From Nitrospira sp. (GTDB lineage Bacteria; Nitrospirota; Nitrospiria; Nitrospirales; Nitrospiraceae): DNA of 64,000 nucleotides. The notes under the pieces are model-generated. The model saw nothing but the letters and a program-made list of their open reading frames with translations. It had not been told where the DNA came from and did no database searches. Positions within the stretch are counted from its first letter, which is position 1; every line of letters begins with the position of its first letter. Positions 41,097 to 50,223 of the stretch are shown one piece after another. The stretch is from assembly GCA_016788885.1 (NCBI GenBank), contig JAEURX010000055.1, positions 40,313-104,312 on the forward strand. The letters run 5' to 3'. A program made the translations under genes and the position numbers.

Positions 41097-41104
41097 TTAC
41101 GAAC
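41085..41104. repeat. GAGATACGC-type repeat, copy 2
   Basis: ACGAGATACGCGTTACGAAC, 18 of 20 identical to the copy at 23586-23605. With the inverted short copy at 40908-40920 it frames the four-helix-bundle fragment. Confidence 0.55.
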
Positions 41105-41113
41105 GGCGGTCGT

Positions 41114-42370
41114 CTAGAGACTGAGGACGGGAAACTTCGGCAGCGAGGACTCGCTCACGCCCGTGAGCTTCATCACCACATCGGACAATTGCTGCACCCG
41201 TTCGCCTTTGATCGCCTCGAACCCATGACCCAGCACGGCGTGGTTCGCCGCATCGAGCAACGGTTTCATCCGCGGCCAGTCGCGGAGAAACGCCTGCCCC
41301 ATCTGGTCGCCGAGTCCGGCCAGGGCGCGCCACTGACTCTGGAGCGGCAACTTGTATTTGCCATCGACATCCTCCAGGTAACAGGTCCGGCAGGTCTCCC
41401 GCATTGATTCAGGCAATTGCTCCAGCTGCACGTCCCAGCTCTTAATTTTGTACTGCTTGAATAACTGCCGTTGCGCGCAGGCCTCCAACGCGCGGACCAA
41501 CGCCACCATGGCACGTTCATGATCATGATCCACGTGCGCGCGGCGATGAGCATGGGCCAAGAGGTCGAGCACGACACCTTCCTTGACTTCGGCAGGATCG
41601 AGCACCAGCCTCTCTAAAAATCCGCTGTTGGCCTTGATCAAGGGCAACAGTCCTTTCAACCCCGGGGGCCCGCCCCAGATCGACGCCATGTCGAGCGCCT
41701 TCACGGAGGTCTTCAGCTTGTCCCAAGCCTGCCGATAGTGAAACTGCTCCCAGAGGCCGTATCCCAGCGCGAGTTCACCCAGCGCGCGATAGAGCGGCTT
41801 CTGCCCGCCGCTCACTCGAGCTTCCAACGCATGAAACAGAGTTGCGGCAGCCCTGAACGAGCCTTGGTTGAATGCGTCACTGGCCTCACGGCGAACAACG
41901 ACCGCCGATTCATCCCAGGGATTGCCCTGAACCCAGCGTTTGGTGAGTCCGTCGATGATGATCGCTTCGCTCTCTTCAGACCCTGCCGCATCAACCAGAC
42001 TGATGATTCTGGATGTCCAGGGTTGGCTCACTGTCGCGAGCGCGGCGGCCATGGCGGGAGTCGCCCCGGTCAAATCGACGACCACTTCACCCGCGTGTAC
42101 CGCCCAGGTGCGCAGGAGATCATGAATGGTTCGTGATAACGCCTGATGGCAGGCGATGATGTCCGCCGCATCGGGCGTGACGACCCAATCCCAGCGCTTC
42201 GGCATTTGCTGCACGAGCGGCTGCACGGCTTCTTCGACCTGCGTCTTCGCCGATTCCGGCACAAAGAAACACAGCAGTTCCGGCTGCAAGCGGTTGATGA
42301 CATAGGCCGCGAGCGGCGGCGCATCGGTGAAGGCGAGGATGAGGGCTTTCACGGGAGTATCGGGAGGCAT
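41114..42370 (-). CDS. Cas02710-family (CARF-like) protein, orphan
   Basis: A 418-residue protein matching, by my reading, the TIGR02710 CRISPR-associated family. The N-terminal Rossmann-like CARF part has the marker VDLTGATPAM at residues 98-107, followed by the GNPWD motif at 150-153 and a helical repeat-type region (FNQGSFRAAATLFHALEARVSGG), then a C-terminal region with an LLAHAHRRAHVDHDHERAMVALVRALE segment like the family's second domain. In CRISPR type III systems such proteins sense cyclic oligoadenylate. Here no array, Cas10 or other cas gene is near. Whether it has nuclease activity is undecided; it may be a stand-alone sensor. Confidence 0.75.
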   Translation of the reverse strand: MPPDTPVKALILAFTDAPPLAAYVINRLQPELLCFFVPESAKTQVEEAVQPLVQQMPKRWDWVVTPDAADIIACHQALSRTIHDLLRTWAVHAGEVVVDLTGATPAMAAALATVSQPWTSRIISLVDAAGSEESEAIIIDGLTKRWVQGNPWDESAVVVRREASDAFNQGSFRAAATLFHALEARVSGGQKPLYRALGELALGYGLWEQFHYRQAWDKLKTSVKALDMASIWGGPPGLKGLLPLIKANSGFLERLVLDPAEVKEGVVLDLLAHAHRRAHVDHDHERAMVALVRALEACAQRQLFKQYKIKSWDVQLEQLPESMRETCRTCYLEDVDGKYKLPLQSQWRALAGLGDQMGQAFLRDWPRMKPLLDAANHAVLGHGFEAIKGERVQQLSDVVMKLTGVSESSLPKFPVLSL

Positions 42371-42754
42371 AGTCGGCGGACTATACCATATCCCGCCGTT
42401 TCAACGAACGAGGGCTTGCTCACAATTCTTGATGGTGAGGGACAAATGGTTTGTTCGTTGAGGGCAATGACTCGTTCGCTAATGGACGCACGGCGGCAGG
42501 AATCCTCTCCGTGGACTGCTTCACCGAGCGCCGCCCCTGTTTCACTGGCAAAGACACCATCCAGTAGTGATTTCTCGCTCCCTCCGTTGAGCGGGATCGT
42601 CCGCCGCTCGCTGTTCTTGGACTCGAACCCTTGCGCATGATCTAGCGGGCAATCGCACGACCGATGGTTGCGATCGGGAGCTGTGGCAACGACAAAACGA
42701 ATGAGCAGAGAGTTTGTACGGGACAGTTGACTTGCCGAATGGAATAGTTGTAGT
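42371..42754. other. 384-base divergent gap with no supported gene
   Basis: The gap separates the minus-strand CARF-like gene from the plus-strand marR gene. Minus-strand frames here have no family pattern. It holds the marR promoter and the first operator at 42743-42760, and presumably the CARF promoter, which I cannot place. Confidence 0.4.
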
Positions 42755-42756
42755 AT
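42727..42756 (+). promoter_or_regulatory. marR promoter (TTGACT - 18 - TAGTAT)
   Basis: A -35 TTGACT at 42727-42732 and -10 TAGTAT at 42751-42756 with an 18-base spacer. The predicted start of transcription, near 42763, is at or next to the second ATG, implying a leaderless or nearly leaderless mRNA. The operator at 42743-42760 covers the -10 box. Confidence 0.5.
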
Positions 42757-42760
42757 GCAA
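42743..42760. promoter_or_regulatory. MarR operator candidate O1
   Basis: AATAGTTGTAGTATGCAA, with half-sites TTGTA and TGCAA around a 3-base centre. It overlaps the marR -10 box, so binding would block marR transcription (autorepression). It matches O2 at 43272-43289 in 15 of 18 positions. Confidence 0.6.
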
Positions 42761-42763
42761 ACA

Positions 42764-43228
42764 ATGATGCGGAACGAAGACCAAAAGATCGATGCCAGGC
42801 TGAACCGGCTCGCGAGAGCACTGCAGGTGTTTATTGGGGAGATTATGGATGCTCCTATGGACACAGCAGATCATCCTCTGCCCGATATCGAGCTTTCGCC
42901 ACGTGAGATCAAGGCATTGCTTCTGTTGGGCGATAAAGGAGAGCTGATTATGACCGATCTCGCCACTGCCTTGTCAGCTCCGCTCAGCACCGTGACGAGA
43001 ATCATCGATCGGCTTGAAAACAAACAGATGGTCGAGCGATTTCGTTCTTTGGAGGACCGGCGGATCGTGATCGTCAAGGAATCTGAGAAAGGCAAGGTGC
43101 TGCGCGAGCATTTCCGCCGCAGTCAGCTCGATATAGCCGCTCGGATGCTACAGCCGCTTAGCAATGGCGAACGCGAGATTCTGATCGAATTGCTGGAGAA
43201 GCTGACGACGGGCCGACGCCCGCACTAG
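42764..43228 (+). CDS. MarR-family transcriptional regulator
   Basis: A MarR-type regulator of about 154 residues. It has the winged-helix pattern ELSPREIKALLLLGDKGELIMTDLATALSAPLSTVTRIIDRLENKQMVERFRSLEDRRIVIV, with the arginine/aspartate pair of the wing, then C-terminal dimerisation helices. It should bind an inverted repeat and respond to an aromatic or oxidative ligand. An ATG at 42755 lies inside the -10 box, so I take the ATG at 42764 (or 42767) as the real start. It precedes the exporter operon by about 90 bases and very likely represses it. Confidence 0.9.
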   Translation: MMRNEDQKIDARLNRLARALQVFIGEIMDAPMDTADHPLPDIELSPREIKALLLLGDKGELIMTDLATALSAPLSTVTRIIDRLENKQMVERFRSLEDRRIVIVKESEKGKVLREHFRRSQLDIAARMLQPLSNGEREILIELLEKLTTGRRPH

Positions 43229-43271
43229 GGATACTCGCAAACGAGTTCCCTGGTATGCTGAAATCTTGGCT

Positions 43272-43289
43272 AATAGTTGCACAATGCAA
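43272..43289. promoter_or_regulatory. MarR operator candidate O2 in the exporter promoter
   Basis: AATAGTTGCACAATGCAA, with perfect half-sites TTGCA and TGCAA around a 3-base centre. It fills the 18-base spacer between a -35-like TTGGCT at 43266-43271 and a -10-like TATTTT at 43290-43295, an ideal repressor position 30-50 bases before the devC-like start. Confidence 0.6.
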
Positions 43290-43321
43290 TATTTTACCAT
43301 GCGTAATGAGGTTGTGGTGAC

Positions 43322-44473
43322 ATGAACCGCATCGCCCTGCACATGTTGATGGGAGATACCGGCAAATACCTCGGCATTGTCGCCGGCGTCATGTTCGCCT
43401 CGTTGCTCCTGGTTCAGCAACTGGCGATGTTTGTCGGAATCATGACTCAAATGTACTCGGGAATTAACGCCGTCAACGCCGAGATCTGGGTCATGGACCC
43501 GAAGGTGCGCTTCATCGATGACTCCCAACCGATGACGGATGGGCAGATCGGTCGAGTACGAAGCGTGGAAGGCGTCGCGTGGGCCGTCACCCTCTACAAG
43601 GGCTCTGTCCAGGCCAAACTCGAAGACGGCACAAACACCGCGATCGTCCTGTACGGGATTGATGATACGACATTGATTGGTGGCCCCGCAGTGATGACAG
43701 CGGGCACGCTCTCGGATGTTCGCCAAAGCGAGGCCGTGGTTGTCGATGCCATCAGCGCCGGTGACAAACTGGCGCATGTGAATCCGGATGGAACCCGAAC
43801 GCCCTTGAAGCTGGGCGACACGCTGGAACTGAACGATCACCGTGTCGTGGTGGTCGGATTCTGCGAAGTGTCACGTGGCTTTCAATCACAGCCCGTGGTG
43901 TATACGACGTACACGCGGGCGTTGTCGATGGTTCCCTCGCAACGTAAAAACCTGTCGTTTATCCTGGCTGCGCCGCAGCAGGGACAATCCGCTGAGAAGG
44001 TGGCAGCGCGAATCGGACGGATTACGAGGCTGGCGGCCTACACCTCGCAGCAGTTCATCGAGAAGACGCTGCGGTACTACATCACCGAAACCAGTATTGT
44101 GATCAATTTCGGCCTCTCCGTGTTCATCGCCTTCCTAATGGGGACGCTCATCGCCGGCCAAACGTTCTACAACTTCACGATGGACAACCTGCGGCACTTC
44201 GGCGCGTTGAAGGCGATGGGCGCCGGAAATCGAACCCTGCTCTCCATGATTTTGACGCAGGCGGCGCTGGTCGGGTTCCTCGGGTATGGCACCGGAACGG
44301 GGCTGGCATCCCTCCTAGGCTGGGCCACGCAGGACAGCATGATCACTTTCACATTGCCATGGCAGGTGCTGGCGGCGGCGGGCCTAGCAGTAGTCGGCAT
44401 TGTTGCGATTTCTTCCGTGATCAGTTTGAGGAAAGTCATGAAGCTCGAACCGGGCATCGTGTTCAGAGGCTGA
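43322..44473 (+). CDS. ABC exporter permease, DevC/FtsX type
   Basis: A 383-residue permease of the MacB/DevC type. It has an N-terminal transmembrane helix, a large periplasmic domain (roughly residues 45-250) and three C-terminal helices with the FtsX-like core (FGALKAMGAGNRTLLSMILTQAALVGFLGYGTGTG). DevC-type permeases assemble with an ATPase and an HlyD-like adaptor to export glycolipids or toxic compounds across both membranes. The ATG at 43322 lies about 33 bases after O2. The stop is three bases before the ATPase start. Confidence 0.85.
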   Translation: MNRIALHMLMGDTGKYLGIVAGVMFASLLLVQQLAMFVGIMTQMYSGINAVNAEIWVMDPKVRFIDDSQPMTDGQIGRVRSVEGVAWAVTLYKGSVQAKLEDGTNTAIVLYGIDDTTLIGGPAVMTAGTLSDVRQSEAVVVDAISAGDKLAHVNPDGTRTPLKLGDTLELNDHRVVVVGFCEVSRGFQSQPVVYTTYTRALSMVPSQRKNLSFILAAPQQGQSAEKVAARIGRITRLAAYTSQQFIEKTLRYYITETSIVINFGLSVFIAFLMGTLIAGQTFYNFTMDNLRHFGALKAMGAGNRTLLSMILTQAALVGFLGYGTGTGLASLLGWATQDSMITFTLPWQVLAAAGLAVVGIVAISSVISLRKVMKLEPGIVFRG

Positions 44474-44476
44474 CCC

Positions 44477-45210
<734 letters not shown>

Positions 45211-45214
<4 letters not shown>

Positions 45215-46323
45215 CTCGCCAATACCTCTTACCGGTCATAGCTGTTTTGGGCGTCGGATTCGGACTGTATATGGTGGCGGCGACGACCAAGCCGCCGCAG
45301 CAGTCCAAGCCCGTCGCCGAACCGTCGAAGGCGCCCTTTGCGGCCTACGTTTTCGGTGCGGGATTGATCGAGGCGTCGACCGAGAACGTCAAAGTGGGCA
45401 GCCCGACCGGGGGACTGGTCACGACCGTTTATGTGAAGGTCGGCGACCAGGTGAAGAAAGGACAACCGCTGTGGCAACTCGAAGACGGCCCGAAGCGTGC
45501 CGAACTGGCCCGTTACGAGGCCGCCGGGGCATCGGCCGAGGCGACGTTGGATAAACTGCGGAAAGGGAATCGGCTCGAAGATATCCGGAAACAGGAGCAG
45601 CAACTCGCTCAGGTCAACATCCAACTGGACGATGCGCGGGCGCAGTTAGTGTTGCGCGAAGGGGCGGCCACGGAGGATTTGCGCGCGATCAGCCAAGACG
45701 AAGTCAACCAGGCACGCCATGCCGTGCGGCAACGTGAGGCCGCGGTGGCCTATCAGCAAGCTGAGCTGGACCGGCTGAAAACCGGTACGTGGACAGCCGA
45801 ACTTCGGGTGCAGCAAGCCGCGGTCCGAGAGGTCCGAGCTCAGATTCTTCAGACCAAAGTCGACGTAGAGCGGCTGACCGTCCGTTCACCTCTTGCCGGG
45901 GAAGTGCTGCAAGTGAAGATTCATGCCGGGGAATATGCTCCGGCCGCTCAAACCGACGACGCCCTGATGCTCGTGGGCAATAACGAGCTGTTGAACGTTC
46001 GCGTGGACGTGGATGAGCAAGATGCCTGGCGCGTGGATCATGCACAGCCTGCGGTCGCCTATCCACGAGGACGAAGTGACCTCAACATTCCGCTCACGTT
46101 CGTGCGCGTCGAGCCATACGTCGTTCCGAAGAAATCGCTGACCGGAGCATCCACCGAACGCGTGGACACGCGCGTCTTGCAGGTTGTCTACAGCTTTCGT
46201 CAGCGTCATGATTTCTCACTGTACGTCGGCCAACAGATGGATGTGTACATCCAGGCGCAGCCTCTACCGGATCCGGGAGCCCAGGCTCCCCCGGAAGAAC
46301 GATCACAAGGGGGCAACTCATGA
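45211..46323 (+). CDS. HlyD-family periplasmic adaptor (DevB/MFP)
   Basis: A 370-residue membrane-fusion protein. It has an N-terminal membrane anchor (LLPVIAVLGVGFGLYMVAA), a lipoyl-type domain (GLVTTVYVKVGDQVKKGQPLWQLED), a coiled-coil hairpin (roughly residues 90-215), and a second lipoyl half with VRSPLAGEVLQVKIHAGEYA. A periplasmic adaptor joins the inner-membrane exporter to an outer-membrane channel, the next gene. It overlaps both neighbours by four bases. Confidence 0.9.
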
Positions 46324-47789
46324 GGACCCACGTACTCACAGCCGTCCTCGTGTCTACGGTGTTGCGTGGATGCGCGGTCGGGCCGGATTATCGTGAACCC
46401 GTCGTCAACGCGCCCGCGGCCTTCGTGGAAGCTCCCCGGCAGAACGTCGCCAATGACACGACAGCGCTTGCCGAATGGTGGACGACCTTCCCCGATGAGG
46501 AACTCACGTCACTGGTGCAACGAACCATCGCCAATAACTTGGACGTTCAGATAGCGGAGGGCCGGCTCCAGGAAGCGCGCGCGTCTCTTCGCTATACCAG
46601 TGCGAATACGCAACTTCCGACCGTGAATCTAGAAGGGAAATATTCGCGCAATAAGATCAGCACCGAGAATCCCGCGATCCCAAAACTCGGTGCCGGGACC
46701 CTGATTCCGACGTCCTACAGCTACTTTCAGTCCTTTTTTGACGCCAGTTATGAACTCGATTTGTTCGGCGGCGTGCGACGACAAGTGGAAGCATCCGCGG
46801 CGGATGCTCAGTCCTATGAGGACAGCTTACGAAATACGCTCGTCAGCACCATCGCCGAGGTCGCCAAGGATTATCTCCAACTTCGGCAATACCAGGAGCA
46901 GTTAGCTGTCGCAAGCGCCACTGAAACGTCACGACGTGACACGTTGAAGATCACGCAGGTCCGCTATAAGGCCGGTCTCGCCACTGATTTGGATGTCGCA
47001 AACGCAGCAGCCAGTCTCGCGTCAACCCACGCGTCCATCCCAACCCTCCAAAGCAGCGCCGGCCGGATGATTCGCGCGATCGCCGTGCTTCTGGGCCAGA
47101 ATCCAGACGACCTCACCGAGGAACTACAGGCGACTCATCGCATCCCGGCCGCGCCGCCTGAAATTCCCGTTGGCCTCCCCTCCGATCTCTTGCGACGCCG
47201 TCCTGATATACGGCAAGCAGAGCGCACTTTGGCGGCAGCCACCGCGCGTGTCGGCGTGCAGGTGGCGAAGCTGTTCCCATCCATTAGCTTGACGGCCCAG
47301 TACGGAATCCAAGCCGGCAATGTGCTCAGCCTGACGCAGGCGGCCGCCGGCTTCTATACCCTGGGGCCGCAAATCAAATGGGGTCTTCTGAACTATCCAG
47401 CCACGAAGGCGAGTATTCGCACATATGAAGCACGGCGCGACCAGCAATATCTGACGTATCAGAAGACCGTCCTCACTGCCTTTCAGGACGTTGAGAATGC
47501 GCTGAGCGCCTATGGCAAAGAAAAAGAAGCGTACTCCGCATTGGAGGAAGAAGTCAGGCAATATGACAAAGCCGCAAGCATCGCGATGACCCGATATACC
47601 CAAGGCTTGAGCAACTTTCTTGATGTCCTGGACGCACAACGGTCGTTGTATACCGCGCAGGACGCGCTGGTCCAAAGCCGAGCCGCGCTCGCTATTGATC
47701 TCATCGCGCTGTACAAGGCGCTCGGCGGCGGTTGGGAACACAATGACCTGGTCGCCCACGCCGTTCAACGGACCAACGTGAAGGAGTGA
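46320..47789 (+). CDS. outer-membrane efflux lipoprotein (OprM/NodT family)
   Basis: A 489-residue outer-membrane channel of the TolC/OprM group. A signal sequence ends with the lipobox-like LRGC, and the mature protein starts AVGPDYREPVVNAPAAF, the classic NodT opening. Two repeated coiled-coil regions follow, with LPSDLLRRRPDIRQAERTLAAA and NFLDVLDAQRSLYTAQDALVQSRA marking each half. It completes the three-compartment exporter with the permease, ATPase and adaptor genes and should exit the same substrate. Confidence 0.92.
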   Translation: MRTHVLTAVLVSTVLRGCAVGPDYREPVVNAPAAFVEAPRQNVANDTTALAEWWTTFPDEELTSLVQRTIANNLDVQIAEGRLQEARASLRYTSANTQLPTVNLEGKYSRNKISTENPAIPKLGAGTLIPTSYSYFQSFFDASYELDLFGGVRRQVEASAADAQSYEDSLRNTLVSTIAEVAKDYLQLRQYQEQLAVASATETSRRDTLKITQVRYKAGLATDLDVANAAASLASTHASIPTLQSSAGRMIRAIAVLLGQNPDDLTEELQATHRIPAAPPEIPVGLPSDLLRRRPDIRQAERTLAAATARVGVQVAKLFPSISLTAQYGIQAGNVLSLTQAAAGFYTLGPQIKWGLLNYPATKASIRTYEARRDQQYLTYQKTVLTAFQDVENALSAYGKEKEAYSALEEEVRQYDKAASIAMTRYTQGLSNFLDVLDAQRSLYTAQDALVQSRAALAIDLIALYKALGGGWEHNDLVAHAVQRTNVKE

Positions 47790-47886
47790 ACGGAGGTCGA
47801 CGAGTAGATCGGCAGCGGGAGCGACCGTGATATTCCTTAGTTGCGAGATTATCTGATAGCCTACTGCGTAGAGGAGAAATTCCAAA

Positions 47887-48237
47887 ATGATCATCAGAAC
47901 AGGTCTCACACGTACCGTTTCACTGTATGGTCTCTGGTTAGCCTGGGTGGTATTTCCGGTAGACAAAGCCGTGAGCCAGATCGCGGTTCAGTCCCGCGAC
48001 ATCGTGAACGTACAGTTCCCGGGACCGCCTCAGCCACCGCCGCCAAGACCAGGCGCTCCACCGGTCCCGGCCCCAGGCATCATGCCTGCTCCACCGCCTC
48101 CCACATCATCTGGGCCGCCACCGGCTGGTGTGGCGCCAGGCGCCATCCCAACTCCGGCTCCAGGGCTTGCACCTGCCTCGCCAATTCAGCCGCAAACACC
48201 CGCACCGGTGCCTCCAGCTCAACCGTCATCACCTTAG
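47887..48237 (+). CDS. exported proline-rich protein
   Basis: A 116-residue protein with an N-terminal hydrophobic signal (SLYGLWLAWVVFPVDKAVS) and a mature tail that is more than one-third proline, with PAP, PPP and alanine/glycine spacers. It starts at ATG 47887 behind a GAGGAG site. Composition resembles wall-spanning or low-complexity linkers. It lies about 100 bases after the efflux operon and may be transcribed with it. No catalytic motif is present. Confidence 0.65.
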   Translation: MIIRTGLTRTVSLYGLWLAWVVFPVDKAVSQIAVQSRDIVNVQFPGPPQPPPPRPGAPPVPAPGIMPAPPPPTSSGPPPAGVAPGAIPTPAPGLAPASPIQPQTPAPVPPAQPSSP

Positions 48238-48269
48238 ATGAGTTAGAATGGCGCCTTTCGTGAATGGTA

Positions 48270-48297
48270 TCCGCTGCCTTCAGCTGAAAGCAGCGGA
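48270..48297. terminator. hairpin between convergent genes
   Basis: TCCGCTGC at 48270-48277 pairs with GCAGCGGA at 48290-48297 over a TTCAGCTGAA core. It lies between the proline-rich protein gene and the convergent SnoaL-like gene, so it can end transcripts from both. Confidence 0.55.
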
Positions 48298-48330
48298 CCC
48301 CTGATTGTGATCGTCACAGTGGTAGGCAAT

Positions 48331-48864
48331 CTACGGCGCGAGTCCGATCTGTTTCATGAAGGCGAGATTGTCCCACATCAGCCACTCTTCATCCATAACG
48401 CCATCAGTCCAATGTCCAATGGTGACCATCGAGAGCTTGAACGACCGACCGGTCGGAGGAATCATCTTGCCTTCACCAATCGGCATCGGTTTCGTAAACG
48501 TGCCCTCCATGACGCCCGTCACCGCCGTCCATTCACCGGAGGCGATTCGAATCGGATGCTCCTTGATCCGCGTATCCGGCGCAAAAACGAACATGCCTTT
48601 GAGATCATCAATGTGCGCGTCGATTCCCTTCGTCGTGCGCCCGTCCGGCCAATGCACGACGATGTCTTTCCCATGACTTCGTCCCAACTGCTCCCACTTC
48701 TGCCCGCTGTAGACGTTGAAATCCAGATCGTCGAAATTCTCAAGGTTCGCCTGTTCTACCTGATGAACCTGTTTGATTTTGACGATTCGCTTATCGCTCG
48801 CGCAGCTCACCACCGTACCGCTCAATATCAATACGGACAGCCCTATCAGAATCCTTCTCATCAT
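48331..48864 (-). CDS. SnoaL-like (ester cyclase/NTF2) lipoprotein
   Basis: A roughly 177-residue lipoprotein with lipobox VVSC. The mature part resembles SnoaL-like NTF2-fold proteins: HVVHWPDGRTTKGIDAHIDDLKGMF and ESEWTAVTGVMEGTF-like stretches, then GHWTDGVMDEEWLMWDNLAFMKQIGL, the family C-terminus. Such domains hydrolyse or cyclise small esters, but many are not catalytic. A GAGAGGGG site precedes tandem ATGs at 48864/48861. It is single and convergent with the gene to its left. Confidence 0.8.
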   Translation of the reverse strand: MMRRILIGLSVLILSGTVVSCASDKRIVKIKQVHQVEQANLENFDDLDFNVYSGQKWEQLGRSHGKDIVVHWPDGRTTKGIDAHIDDLKGMFVFAPDTRIKEHPIRIASGEWTAVTGVMEGTFTKPMPIGEGKMIPPTGRSFKLSMVTIGHWTDGVMDEEWLMWDNLAFMKQIGLAP

Positions 48865-48956
48865 GACGCCCCTCTCTTTCATCGCGTTGTACGTCACTCA
48901 CGCGGTTGACGTTCCACTCCATCAATGACCTTCATCTTCACAAAACAGGGACCGAT

Positions 48957-49997
48957 TCAGCGGTCGAACTCGAATACATCATGTGCGTCAGTCACGACCC
49001 GCATACCGGTGATACCGGCTGATTGGATATCTCCGCTCACCAAGTGAAGACGGTCACCCACAACCGCACCGGCCAGTCCATGCCGAGGCATCGGCATCAT
49101 CGGAAGATTAGTCCAGGTGTTGGTCGCCGGGTCGTACGCTTCCAGCGCACGGAATGCTGCCATCAAATGGCTGTCTTGGTGCTCGCCCCCAGCCACATAG
49201 ATTTGCCCACTATAGACTGCCCAGGCACCGCCGCTTCGCTCGGTCGGCATGCGAGCTTTCACCAAGCCCCATTGGTCGGTCGCAGGGTCGTATTCCTCAA
49301 CCACGTTGGTGTTGCTCGCGGTAAAGATAAAGGCACTCCCCAGCCGGCCACCGATGACATAGATTTTATTGTTCACCATGCCAATGGCAGCGTGGTTCCG
49401 TGCCGTCGGCATTGAGGACCTGGCAGACCAACGGTTGGTCTGTGGATCATATTCTTCCACGGTATCGACCGACCGATGAGGACGTGTCGGGTATAGAGCA
49501 GTTTCACTCGAACCAGGATGCAGGGCTGCCCCGCCGATCACATACATCTTCCCGTTCACCGTAGCCGCCACGGCAGAACCACGTTTTGACGGCATGGGGG
49601 TCAACGCCTTCCACGTGTCCTGCGCCGGATCGTATTCCCATGCGTGATTGATCGGCACCCACGCCTGCGGCCCGGAGTCAGGAGGGACAAAACCGCCGAA
49701 CGCATACAGCTTTCCGTTCAGTTCCGTGAAGGCCACATGGTGCGCCGGCAAAGCCATCGGCTTTTTTTTAGTCCACTTGTCGGCTACCGGATCGTATTCA
49801 TACACAAGTCCTTGAGGAATCCAGCCTGGCCCGAGGCCGCCGAATACATACAACTTCCCGCTGACTGAAGCCCCAACCAACTCCTCGGACGGCTCAGGAA
49901 ATAGAGCCCCCTTGATCCATTTGCCCTCTGCTTGTGCTCCCGACGGTGCGATGATCATCAGAACACCAACTATGACCATAGCCATTAAGCCTTGCAT
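48957..49997 (-). CDS. exported kelch-repeat protein
   Basis: A 346-residue beta-propeller protein. A signal peptide ends near GAQA. Kelch repeats with the paired glycines (YVFGGL, YAFGGF, YVIGGA, YVIGGR, YVAGGE) and the later tryptophan (DKWTKKKP, DTWKALTP, NRWSARSS, NTWTNLPM) are spaced about 50 residues apart, consistent with about six blades. Kelch proteins are binding platforms; bacterial ones include sialate mutarotases and sugar-binding proteins. Its partner is unknown. The sigma-54 regulator gene lies upstream, also on the minus strand. Confidence 0.85.
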   Translation of the reverse strand: MQGLMAMVIVGVLMIIAPSGAQAEGKWIKGALFPEPSEELVGASVSGKLYVFGGLGPGWIPQGLVYEYDPVADKWTKKKPMALPAHHVAFTELNGKLYAFGGFVPPDSGPQAWVPINHAWEYDPAQDTWKALTPMPSKRGSAVAATVNGKMYVIGGAALHPGSSETALYPTRPHRSVDTVEEYDPQTNRWSARSSMPTARNHAAIGMVNNKIYVIGGRLGSAFIFTASNTNVVEEYDPATDQWGLVKARMPTERSGGAWAVYSGQIYVAGGEHQDSHLMAAFRALEAYDPATNTWTNLPMMPMPRHGLAGAVVGDRLHLVSGDIQSAGITGMRVVTDAHDVFEFDR

Positions 49998-50223
49998 ACC
50001 GAGTCTCCTTTCGTGAGCGGATGCTTGAGTGAGTGACTGGCTAAAGGTTCAATTGCTCTCTGACTACATGGCAAGAGTCATTCCGCTTTCTGCGATTCAG
50101 CTGGATAGGCAACAACCAACTGAATGAAAAGAGCATTTAGATAATGCTCGTGCAGCTACGACGATGTTGGCGAAGAGGATGCCGCCACAGTGACGTGAGA
50201 TCAGCAGATGACGAAGCGGGTCG

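Noticed and set aside
42349..42864. A 171-codon minus-strand frame in the CARF/marR gap
   Set aside because: Its N-terminal third is the complement of marR and the rest has no recognisable pattern, so I do not call a gene in the gap.
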